The position numbers and the translations under genes were made by a program. Shown here one piece after another: positions 48,701-57,455 of a stretch of DNA of 64,000 nt. The DNA lies in the NCBI GenBank assembly GCA_030544235.1, contig CM060477.1, forward strand, positions 9,961,934 through 10,025,933. The letters run 5' to 3'. The DNA comes from Lepturacanthus savala (lineage: Eukaryota; Chordata; Actinopteri; Scombriformes; Trichiuridae). The notes under the pieces were generated by a model. That model made no database searches. It was not told the DNA's origin and worked only from the letters and a program-made list of their open reading frames with translations. The stretch's first letter is position 1; each line of letters opens with the position of its first letter.

Positions 48701-49147
48701 GACCTTCGCCCTCTCGGAAGCCCATCTTGGCCTAAATGTTTAAGATGAAGCATGTGAACAAATTCTGCAATAAAAATGGAGACTTTCTATTCGTGAGGGG
48801 GTGTTGAGACATTACCATGAGCTTCTGTGACACACTGTTGTACATAGAGAACTTGGAAGGGTCTGAGGAGGCGTCTGTGTCTTGAGCATCATAAGATATG
48901 GAGGGCATGGAGAATCCTGGTCTGTGATCTTCTGGATCACTGAGGGACTCATTCTGGCTAGAGTCTAGAGAGGGGAAAAGCAACGGACACATACTGATAT
49001 AGAAATAGGAACATCAACAAACAAATAAAACCTAAAAGATTACCTACCTTGTCTGGATAATCTTGACTCTTCATCTGAACTGCTGTCGTCTCGGCGCTTC
49101 TTTGCGCCCAGCAGCGCTGCCTGCGGTGCATCGTTTCTCCTCTTCAT
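42759..49147 (-). CDS. cmtr1: Cap-specific mRNA 2'-O-methyltransferase 1
   Basis: A nuclear enzyme (also called FTSJD2 or ISG95) that methylates the 2'-O of the first transcribed nucleotide, turning cap-0 into cap-1 with S-adenosylmethionine. Coding exons on the - strand: 49147-49048, 48964-48816, 48731-48573, 48405-48313, 48221-48150, 47977-47883, 47661-47589, 47486-47288, 47198-47080, 46897-46801, 46677-46545, 45995-45816, 45735-45679, 45574-45517, 45430-45362, 45227-45096, 44888-44763, 44489-44398, 44266-44198, 43514-43467, 43372-43260, 43182-43074, 42894-42759. They total 2478 nt (825 aa; human 835), and all phases agree. Domains: N-terminal basic signal (KRRND..KKRRDD); G-patch about 84-120; Rossmann-fold methyltransferase with K227, SAM motif DVCAGPGGF (263-271), D352 and K392, equal to human K239/D364/K404 minus 12; guanylyltransferase-like middle; WW domain about 745-774. 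It appears intact. Confidence 0.97.
43074..43182 (-). CDS. cmtr1: cmtr1 exon 22 (WW domain)
   Basis: It encodes EPWTMAYSKNSKMKFFYNKT and TKESTYEMP. The first Trp and the FFYN..TKESTYEMP pattern fit the C-terminal WW domain that lets CMTR1 contact the RNA polymerase II C-terminal tail. The donor is CA|GTACGT. Confidence 0.93.
46545..46677 (-). CDS. cmtr1: cmtr1 exon 11 (catalytic lysine)
   Basis: It encodes GGNFVCKTFDLFTPFSVGLV through FKPLTSRPANSE. The Lys of FVCKTF is K392, the third member of the K-D-K catalytic set, and the PANSERY motif is shared with RrmJ-type methyltransferases. Confidence 0.95.
47288..47486 (-). CDS. cmtr1: cmtr1 exon 8 (SAM-binding motif)
   Basis: It encodes KSLTKDREGELLYFGDVCAG and PGGFSEFILWKRRWHGKGFG. 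The CAGPGGFSE glycine loop is motif I of the FtsJ/RrmJ Rossmann fold that binds S-adenosylmethionine. Confidence 0.96.
48573..48731 (-). CDS. cmtr1: cmtr1 exon 3 (G-patch domain)
   Basis: It encodes AKMGFREGEGLGKFGQGRKE followed by RGRRGLGLTLQGFQGEL. The regularly spaced glycines and aromatic residues define a G-patch, the segment through which CMTR1 recruits the helicase DHX15. Confidence 0.95.
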
Positions 49148-49151
49148 TATG

Positions 49152-50123
49152 GCTGGAACAGAGCAGAGGGGACAGTAAGAATAAGATCCTCTGTCAGATG
49201 AATCAGCTGCAACAACTCAGATAAAACCCCAGACTGTGAAAAGGGAAATGACAAACTGAGTTAGGAAATTGAAATACTAATTTTAAGCTGAAAAATCAAA
49301 GCAAGGAGCAAATCCAACAAAACAACAAATGCAGGTAAACTGCATGACATTATGCTGTAGTGATTGTTTTATAGTAAAATTCAGAAAAACAATTGCTGCA
49401 GCCTTGAAAATTGTGGATATTTGTTTACTTTTTGAATATCATTGTAAAATTAATACAGATTTTCTTAAACTGTACAACAAAACCAGTAGTGTGTGTGTGT
49501 GTGTGTGTGTATCAAATACCACTGTACGATTCTGATTTGATTGTAATATGCAGCTTTTAAGTGTAGCCCATTTTGAGAATTATAAAACACGGGCAGTGTT
49601 GGTCTCAAGTAATCTCAAACGCGAATAGACAGGAACGACCACAACAACTCTGTAGTCATAGTAACTCAGCAATTTTCCTTAATGTGGAAGAAAGTGCCAA
49701 CATACTTTATTCTTCGCTGTTTCATAAATAAAATTTCATCAAACTTGAGTAATTGTAGCAACCCCCCCCCCCCCCAAAAAAAAAAACAAAAAAAAAAACA
49801 ATATTAGCATAATATGTTTGCTTTGGTGTTAGATGACAGTCGTGATTTCTGCAGCAGGAAAACGCAACACAGCCTTCAAAAATGGACTTCTCATCAACAA
49901 GTGTTAACAGTAGATATAAACAGCTCACTTCATCTGCGGACATTTAGCCTGAGTTTGCGCCTCTTATGTTGAAATGACGTCCACGAGGAAGGTGCAGACT
50001 GGACTGATCAACATATCATACAGCTTTACTTCCACAAGCCTCGATCCCTTCACGTTACCACAACTTAGAGATTCTAAATCTGAAACAAACTGAGAAAACT
50101 TGGTGTAAATATGAACCTTTACC
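49152..50123 (-). other. cmtr1 5' UTR intron between non-coding exon 1 and the ATG exon
   Basis: On the - strand a donor (AAGAG|GTAAAGG) ends a non-coding exon at 50123, and an acceptor (GTTCCAG|CCATAATGA, exon start 49152) lies five bases before the ATG. A first non-coding exon is therefore likely. The intervening sequence includes a short GT tract and A/C homopolymers (about 49763-49800). Confidence 0.65.
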
Positions 50124-50266
50124 TCTTGGTTATGTTGTAGTTAGCAGCAGTCAGACATTAAAATGAGGTAAAGTCGACACATGTCACTCTCCAGGTTAGA
50201 GTTCTGCAAGAATCCTCGGCTAAAGTAAACAGTTTAGTGTCAAGTGGGTGTTTTGGTGATTTCTGC

Positions 50267-50278
50267 GAAAACGAAACT
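50267..50278 (+). promoter_or_regulatory. Interferon-stimulated response element (ISRE)
   Basis: GAAAACGAAACT is an exact match to the consensus GAAANNGAAACT bound by IRF factors and ISGF3. It lies about 145 bp from the first cmtr1 donor, in the promoter or first exon. Mammalian CMTR1 is an interferon-stimulated gene (ISG95), so the site agrees with known regulation. A TGCGCA core (possible NRF1 half-site) overlaps its end. Confidence 0.65.
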
Positions 50279-50545
50279 GCGCAGCCACAACCAGTTTTAG
50301 CTGTTAGCTTAGCCAGCTAGTTTTTTTTTACCAGCTCAGAAGGAAAACTTCACTCCTCTGTGGTGAGAAAACATCGACAGGACGTTAAATCCATGTGAGC
50401 TTCAATATTTCCCAATTATATGTTTGATTTCATGGAAACTCTGCGGGTCACGACGCTGTATTTTTAAGTTTACATTAGCGCGCGTTGTATTTTACAGCTT
50501 CCAGGGGTCCTTCAATATTTGACGGCACTGCATTAACGACGCTCT

Positions 50546-50553
50546 TGACGTCA
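50546..50553. promoter_or_regulatory. cAMP response element (CRE) palindrome
   Basis: TGACGTCA, the exact eight-base CREB/ATF site, about 270 bp further from cmtr1 than the ISRE. It retains its CpG. It could serve cmtr1, but the distance is not decisive. Confidence 0.45.
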
Positions 50554-50655
50554 CGACTTCTGTCTAAAAAAGTGCCTGTCTGTATTTTAAACAATTTCAA
50601 TTAATTCCAATTAATAGTTTGATTTAATTATTTTAATTAATTATAAGTATTATTA

Positions 50656-50658
<3 letters not shown>

Positions 50659-50700
<42 letters not shown>
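50659..50700. repeat. (GT)n microsatellite
   Basis: About twenty-one GT units, at the outer edge of the cmtr1 promoter region. Confidence 0.95.
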
Positions 50701-50702
<2 letters not shown>

Positions 50703-52300
50703 TAAAAACAAACATGGATGTGATATCTGCACATTGTTGATAGGTAGACATCTTTAAGCCTTTGTTTTAATGACACAATCAAGGAATTCCTAATTTTGTG
50801 CCCAAGAATAAAACTATCTTATCGACTATTTTTGCTTTAATTGCATTGTATTTGGTGACTAAGTGTTTATATGTGGCTTATCCACTTATGGCATGCAAAT
50901 TAAGGGATCCTGAGATGTTACAACAATTATAATATTTACGAAGGTGCTTGGGATAATACTTTGTGAAAATATTTGTCTTTATTGAGAAATGTAGTGTATG
51001 AAATTTAGGCCCTTGGGAACATTTGCAAGTTATTTTTCTCCCACAGGCTAAACGTATAATCTCTATGGTGTATTTTCAATGTGTGAGTGACGAACAAAGC
51101 AGCTACTGTACGTTTATTAGGTTTCTGGCAAATGCGCTTCTTTTCGTGATGCAGCTTGGGTTAAACCTGTATCGCATGCCTTCATTGATGAGTCTGTGAA
51201 ATCCTTCTTAGAAGAAACAACCAGTTCCCTGTTTACATGACACTAAAGAGATCACCCGAGGAAGCAGCCAAGCTCTGCTTCCTGGCACTAATTCTTGCAA
51301 ATACAATACAAATACAAAACAAACAACTTTATTAATCCCATTGGGACAATTTGTTTGGAGCAGCTTGGAAATAATATAGCAAAAAATCAATAAAAATACC
51401 AATGAGCCCTATGTAGAATAACAATTCTATGAATAATCCATGATGTCAACAGGATGCTGGATAGACCTTCCTTAGGAGATCTTTACTTTGTTTTCAATTA
51501 CAAGACAAAGTCTGACATCTTGTGTTTACAGCTCTACCATTTTATAAAGTACATAGGACTTTATAAAAACATGGGAGTTTTAAAAATAACTTAAAGAGTA
51601 GTACCTGCTAGTGTTGTACATAGCAATTATAGTAGTCTTATCATGTGTTATTTGTATTGTCCTAAACTTTAGCTAAAGTTATAGGTGAGCTGGTTGCATG
51701 CATTTTTGCACAATGGGACACAGTGGGTGAATTCTGGGTAAAGAAAATTAAATCAATAATTGAAAAGAGTTTTTAAAAAATACTAACACAAGATCAGTTT
51801 ACTTTGAGGCTATTAATTTCCATTAGATAATAATGTGTGTGTTTGTGTGTGCCTGGAAGGCTTTCAACCAATCAATGAACATAAAACAGGTGAATGTATA
51901 GAAACCGAATGGGAGAATAACAACTGAGACATGAGAATGTATTTTTTCCTATGCGTATAGACACCTGTGCCACAATCTTACGCAATGTGATTTTCCTATT
52001 TATTTGGAACCTAATTGTCTCAGCGACCTCGTCGATACACCGTTGCTTGGTCATCCGCTGATGGGGTAATGTGTTTATGTCCCACATAAGCGGTGGCCAG
52101 TAGAGTTGGAACATCTCTCATAGGTCTAATAATCCACCTCTACTCCAATGGCCCTGCTAATCCTCGTCTGGCACAAATGATATATACAAAGGGACAAAGA
52201 CAACACAGGACAAAACCATGTGATCGGCTTATGTAATGAAGCCAAGGCTTTATATACACCCTATAGGGACTGGACTCCCACTAGGGAGATCATCACGGTG
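50701..52300. other. Gap between cmtr1 and the microprotein candidate
   Basis: AT-rich sequence without supportable exons. Short open frames near 51208 and 51872 on the - strand have no splice context or recognisable product. Confidence 0.7.
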
Positions 52301-52503
52301 CAGGTGCACGTATCTGAGCGAGGGAGCAACGAGTGTGTGTCCTCGGACACAGGGGAGAGCTGCTGCCGCTGTCACACTCGGCCTGGCGGCGGGGGGAAAG
52401 CAGAGGGACCCACAGTGACAAAGTTGCCTAGCAAAGAGTCCTGAGGGCTGGCTGCAGAGGATTTTTTTGTGGTCTCAGCTGTGAAGCACTGAAGAGAGCA
52501 ACA

Positions 52504-52554
52504 ATGTTTTTTCGCATCCCTCGACTGACCCCTGGATATATTAGATACCTCCAG
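52504..52554 (+). CDS. Microprotein candidate exon 1
   Basis: A 51-nt open stretch from ATG to a GTGCGT donor. It is preceded by a GC-rich stretch (about 52300-52440) that could be its promoter or 5' UTR. It is the less certain half of the model, because short ATG-to-donor stretches arise by chance. Confidence 0.45.
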
Positions 52555-53769
52555 GTGCGTAAGTCGCTTCAGGGTGATTTTCTGCTTTAGGTAGATCAAT
52601 GATTAGTCTCCGACATTAAGGGACATCTGCAGTGGTGCAACAGTGGACCAAATTCCATTAGAGCCTCTACTAACAAACAACTGTTGAGATCTACAGTGCA
52701 GGTCCTGCACATCTCACTGTTGCATTACTGCAAAATAGAACGTTAGAACTATAGATGTGAGATAATCTGCCTTTGAAATGTGTTAAATGCGTGAGTTAAA
52801 CCTTCTCATGGATACTAAAAGAACATGTCAACCTAAAGAGATGTTAAGTTTTTATTGAATTGTATCAATTTGCTGTTTTGAACGCTCAAATCAATGCCAT
52901 TGACTCGTGCACAATGTGCACGTCCGCGTCTTTGTGTCATGTCAGGATTTAGAGTAGAGGATTAGAGCAGCCTGTTTTTGAATGGATTTGAATCAGAGAC
53001 CCTTAGCTCCCCGGGGTCAGGTAAATGCCCTCTAATTGGATCTCCGGAGAAACGGCATGAGATCCATGTTCCCAATCATCCCGCTGTACTTTAGAGACCT
53101 GCATTTAGACGCTTATGGCTTGTGGTTGTTTTTAAATTCCCATTATTTCTGTCTCAGTACATCATAGTTAAATCATACTAGTGGTTCATCTATCATTTGT
53201 ACAAACAAAACTCAACAGTAAAAGCTCCACTGAAGTTTTATGAGTGAAAAATTACCACTTTGTGACTCAATCCAATATTTTTTAAAGATAAATATTCTTA
53301 TTCTTCAGTCCATCTGATTAAATTCTAATTCAAAATCACCATATTTTGCAATGGATGGATTTCACTGGTCAGCAGTGATAAAATAACTGAATTTATATTA
53401 GACTTTAAGACATGTCTCAAATTGGCAGAGGGCCGGAACAAAGTTGAAACCCGCATGGGATATTTCAATGTGGAAATTTAATTAAATGGGCCAGGGTCAG
53501 GAGAAACTTTGCTGACATGTCACCTTGGCCATCATCGTCCCTGGTGACGAGCCGCCAGGTGGTGGTAGTGGTTGTCATGGCTACAAAGGTGGTGACCATT
53601 ACTCTCTCTCTTTCAGACTCAGTCAGCCCAGGCTGTGCTGCAGACTCAGGAGGCCCCCGTGTTGCAGCGCATGGCCGTCATGCTGGGACTAATGGGCATC
53701 GGCGTGTCCGGCTACAGCTCCCGCCAGCTCACGCTGCACTGCAAGCCGTCCAGCCACCTCTTCAGATGA
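52504..53769 (+). CDS. Putative two-exon 67-aa membrane microprotein
   Basis: Exon 1 (52504-52554) encodes MFFRIPRLTPGYIRYLQ and ends CAG|GTGCGT. Exon 2 (53617-53769, acceptor CTCTCTTTCAG) continues in phase 0 with TQSAQAVLQTQEAPVLQRMA and MLGLMGIGVSGYSSRQLTLH, ending HLFR and TGA. The ATG has A at -3. The first 17 residues have three Arg and no acidic residue, like a mitochondrial presequence. Residues of about 36-50 form one short hydrophobic helix. Exon 2 is strongly G/C-biased at third positions in this frame only, unlike the flanking DNA, and is followed by a UTR-like stretch with Pumilio-type sites. I do not recognise the protein. Exon 2 alone could instead be the last exon of a larger gene with other exons upstream. 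Confidence 0.55.
53617..53769 (+). CDS. Microprotein candidate exon 2 (terminal)
   Basis: A terminal exon of 153 nt including the stop, with a clean pyrimidine-tract acceptor. Almost every third base is G or C in the chosen frame; one alternative frame hits a stop inside the block. This makes it coding with good likelihood whatever its upstream partner is. Confidence 0.7.
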   Translation, partial: TQSAQAVLQTQEAPVLQRMAVMLGLMGIGVSGYSSRQLTLHCKPSSHLFR

Positions 53770-54415
53770 GAGACATGGAGGACATGAGCACTCAGATGCA
53801 TTGAAAGACCAACACGGCTACAAGAATGCTTATAGGATCTTTTAGTTTCTGTTTTACCCTGTGCATCCCAATCTCTAATCCGCTCTGCGTGGTTCACGTT
53901 TAATGTCGCCCTTGCTCTGGATCCCATTATGATTTCGTAGTGTTTGAATTTAGATATGCACTGCAACGGAAAGGGCGGCTTTGACGTTACCTGAACCACT
54001 GTCCTGTCATCCCGTGCCTTACCGTGGGAGTATTCCCTTCAGAGCTGACCTCCCAAAAAATTCGATTCGCAGGTTAAATGACGACATATTAAACTCAAGC
54101 TATTTTTAAAGACACGTTTCTAAACGCAGCCGAGCTGAGCCTCCAGAGAGCTCTTCCAAAGTCCCCAATCTTTTAATCACCATTACTGTTTTATTGGATA
54201 AGCTTGTGCACAAGAGCGTAACATCACAAGTCGGAAAATCAATTTGGCTATTTTCCCCTGTTTGATTCTGGATTTGACTGTGAGTTCTTGACTTTTAAGT
54301 GCAAGAATTACTCCTAAACCTGTTTTGCTGCATTCCTGACGATGCACAGAGGAAATATTCTGACAGAAACATAAATTACTTTGATGCGTAAACCACTGCT
54401 ACTTTGCACTTTTTG

Positions 54416-54686
54416 TGTACATATATTGTACATAATCCTGTACATATCATTTTGATGCTGATGAGATTAGTAGAACATGACATTGGGCGCTACCAGCCTG
54501 TGATTTGAGCTGGACTGGGCGACATCTGGCTGGATTGATGCGTTGTCGGCAGCAGAGGAACCAGGACAGCCACCCTGGACGCCACCTGGACCGACATCGT
54601 GAATCCACCCGGATCTCTCCCAGTGGCACCACTGCCAGACGAGAAAACTGTAGATAAATGGCCACTAAGGTCTCTTAATGTAGATA
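54416..54686 (+). promoter_or_regulatory. Cluster of five Pumilio-type sites
   Basis: TGTACATA at 54416-54423, 54427-54434 and 54439-54446, and TGTAGATA at 54649-54656 and 54679-54686. All match TGTANATA, the RNA motif read by PUF-family proteins. The first three are spaced 11 and 12 bases apart. They act as RNA sites only if transcribed from the + strand. Confidence 0.55.
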
Positions 54687-55438
54687 GATTCCCCGATCCC
54701 GTACAGTTCCTGTCTCTGTACCAATGCTTTCTTATGGAAGACAAACGTTGACAGCATATGAATGTACCACCGGTGAAGAGTGGAAATTGAGTTAAACTGT
54801 GATTGTGTAATAATCTCCTGGCTCAGGCAAAGAGAGGTTACGGCCATAGTTTGAATATATAAAATAAGCTTAGCATGTTAACGGGTCACGGGGAGAGAAG
54901 GCAGTGATAGTGTGATCCTTCACAGATCCTATTATCATTCACACGTCTTTTTTAGACCAGCTTATGAGGGTTCACTGAATCTGAAATGGAGACACGGACG
55001 AGTGTGACACAGCAAAAAGTGTTGTTCATGTTATTCAGGAATTTCAGGTAGTAGACGGTATCAAAAAAGGGTGATTTATATGGGACACTGGGACACAACA
55101 TTCGCTCATTTAGCGTATTTTTCAGGTTGTTTAGTCTTAGTCATTGTGTTACAAAGGCATAAAATGTCTCAAATTTGAGTTTTAGGAAACAAGTCTATTG
55201 AAATGAACATGAGAAGTGTGGATATCTGAATACAGAACTTTGTGCTGTGATTTAATTGCAGGTAAATCCGATCTCACAAAAGATACAGGTGTGCTTTAGC
55301 AGTGTGTATATACACTTATGAGTGTTATATATATTTTATGGTATTGCATTTTGATTCTTTTTTGACATGAAGCATTCTAAATGCATGACAAAGCACCTTG
55401 GAACCTGTGTTATTTTTTATGATTTAAACACTATTATT

Positions 55439-55444
55439 AATAAA
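55439..55444 (+). terminator. Possible poly(A) signal of the microprotein gene
   Basis: A canonical AATAAA about 1.67 kb after the stop codon, the most plausible one seen in the stretch. Confidence 0.4.
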
Positions 55445-55460
55445 CCAGTGGGAACTTGGT

Positions 55461-57080
55461 TTATGTCTCCTTTGACTTTTTTAAAACATGGAGTCTATTC
55501 CACCATAAAAACAAAGAAGAAATACACTCTGCATACACTAGGTGTCAGCATACATTTCCTACCATGACATTGCAGCAACAAGTGTCCATTGATAAGGTGT
55601 TCACGTGTGTTGTGCAATGTGGAAATGACCTGACCGACCCAGTGAACCAAATATTTTAAGGAATTAATGATATTTGTTTTATTCCTATCCCAGTGACACG
55701 ACTTGAGTCAATATTTCCCTCAGAAATGCTCCATGTTGCTTGAATCACATGTAAACAGGTTTTGTAGATTGTTTTTCTCAGCACCTGAAAACACATATTT
55801 TTCCAGCTGTATTTTTTCCCCTCAGCTCAGGTGATCTGTTATGTGTTGCTAGTTAGTTAGACTCAGAGATCTGACCCAGTTGTAGCCCTAAGCTGCTTTG
55901 GGAACAAGTCCAAATCTATCCCAGTAGGAGCAGACGTGGGTACAGTTGTGCTACTGCGGATTTAATGGGAGCTTAAGAGTTGAGCTTTATGGGGAAAAAT
56001 TCCTAGGAATAAAGTGAGAGGTCCCAACACTCACGGGACAGTTATTAGCATGAGTCTGACCAGTGGACACTAACAAACACACCTACACACACCTGTGCAT
56101 CTGTTTTATTTTAATCAGGTTTCCAGATGGAAGAGAAGAGTCAGGGTCAGGCAGACACAACTTCTGATCTCTCTCTCACTATCTGTATGTATATACACAC
56201 ACACACACATGAACACACACATGCACACACACAGGGGTCCATTGTGCGTCTGTTTCAGTGCTTCTCCTCAGGAGGCTCTTGTTACTGTCTCATACAGCCA
56301 ACAACAAAGAGCTGAATGTCCTTGCTACCAAAGAGATGGGTGAAAAGGAGCAAGGCTCATATCCACAAGGTCTTTTCCCTTTTTTTTCCAAGATCAATCC
56401 TGCGAGCGTGTGTGTGTGTGTGTGTGCTTGTGTGAATTCATGTAACGTACGTTTGTCCCCCAGAGGAGTTTTTTAACATCACGTCTCCTAATCTTACACC
56501 ACCGTACCTGTATCAAATGCAAGCAGATACACAGAGAAGCCTGATATTCTGTAGGTATGCATGATGTACTGCTGCACCTGTGTTCAACTCTGCCTCAGGT
56601 GCGACAGTTTAGAAGTGCAAGGAAAAAGGTGGTAATAGTTAGGACACTGACTTTTTTTGGGGATCATATGACAGACTGAGACTGCAAATTTATATTCAAC
56701 CATGTTAACAGCTTTGTCTGTCTACATCACATTGTGCTAAGTGAGTAATGGAAATGACTCCAGGTTTATTACATGTGTCCAGGTGATAAAACTAGCAGCG
56801 GTTCAGGCTGTTAACTCCGGAAAAGCAAATATCATTCTCATATATCAATAATGACAGCAGGGTCCCAGGGTCAAGTCCAGATGTTTGCCTCATTGTGCAA
56901 GACACTTATTTAGGTCAACTTCAGTGGCTTTTCTTTTCCAGATCCTGACCTTTGACCTCAAGCAGATATTCTCTCATAGGGGTCAAATTTGATCATATCC
57001 AGAGCTGCAACTTTGATTATTGTTTAATTGTTATGTACCCTATTATTTTTTTTTATCTATAAAAATAATAAAATAAAAAT
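55461..57080. other. Intergenic stretch before the SINE
   Basis: Short CA and GT tracts (about 56196-56232 and 56408-56426) and AT-rich sequence. No gene is supported. Confidence 0.75.
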
Positions 57081-57090
57081 GCCCATTGTA

Positions 57091-57445
57091 GGGCGGGGTT
57101 AGCGCTGTTGCCTCACAGCAAGAAGGTCGTAGGTTCAAGACCTCCTTGGTCCTGGGTCTGGGACCTTTCTGTGTGGAGTTTGCATGTTCTCCCCGTGTCT
57201 GCGTGGGTTTTCACCGGGTACTCCGTCTTCCTCCCACAGTCCAAAAACATGCTGAGGTTAATTGGAGACTCTAAATTGCCCATAGGTGTGAGTGTTTGAG
57301 TGAATGGTGTGTGTGCCCCACGATTGACTGGCGACCATCTGGGGTGTATCCCTGCCTCTCGCCGTAACGCGCTGGGATAGGCTCCAGCAGATCATGTGAC
57401 CCTAATGAGGAATAAGCAGGTATAGAAGATGACTGACTGACTGAC
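57091..57445 (+). mobile_element. Complete tRNA-derived SINE
   Basis: A 355-bp element flanked by a perfect 10-bp target duplication GCCCATTGTA (57081-57090 and 57446-57455). The head has a tRNA-like promoter with a B box GGTTCAAGACC at 57132-57142. The body contains 'gtggagtttgcatgttctcc' and 'cctcccacagtccaaaaaca', common in fish SINEs. It ends in short GACT repeats. The intact duplication suggests a relatively recent insertion. Confidence 0.9.
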
Positions 57446-57455
57446 GCCCATTGTA

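Larger units (their letters stand above)
50150..50570 (-). promoter_or_regulatory. cmtr1 promoter region
   Basis: The region upstream of the putative first exon has scattered CpGs (for example GCGCGCG near 50480), an interferon-response element and a CRE, listed separately. No TATA box is evident. Confidence 0.55.
53770..55460 (+). other. Putative 3' UTR of the microprotein gene
   Basis: About 1.7 kb without coding signal, ending near an AATAAA at 55439-55444. It contains five TGTANATA motifs between 54416 and 54686. Both point to a long, regulated 3' UTR, which in turn supports the terminal exon call. Confidence 0.5.

Noticed and set aside
57091..57170. tRNA-like promoter that could be read as a tRNA gene
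   Set aside because: It is the head of a SINE: the B box is present, but no proper tRNA cloverleaf follows, and the element is bounded by a target duplication.
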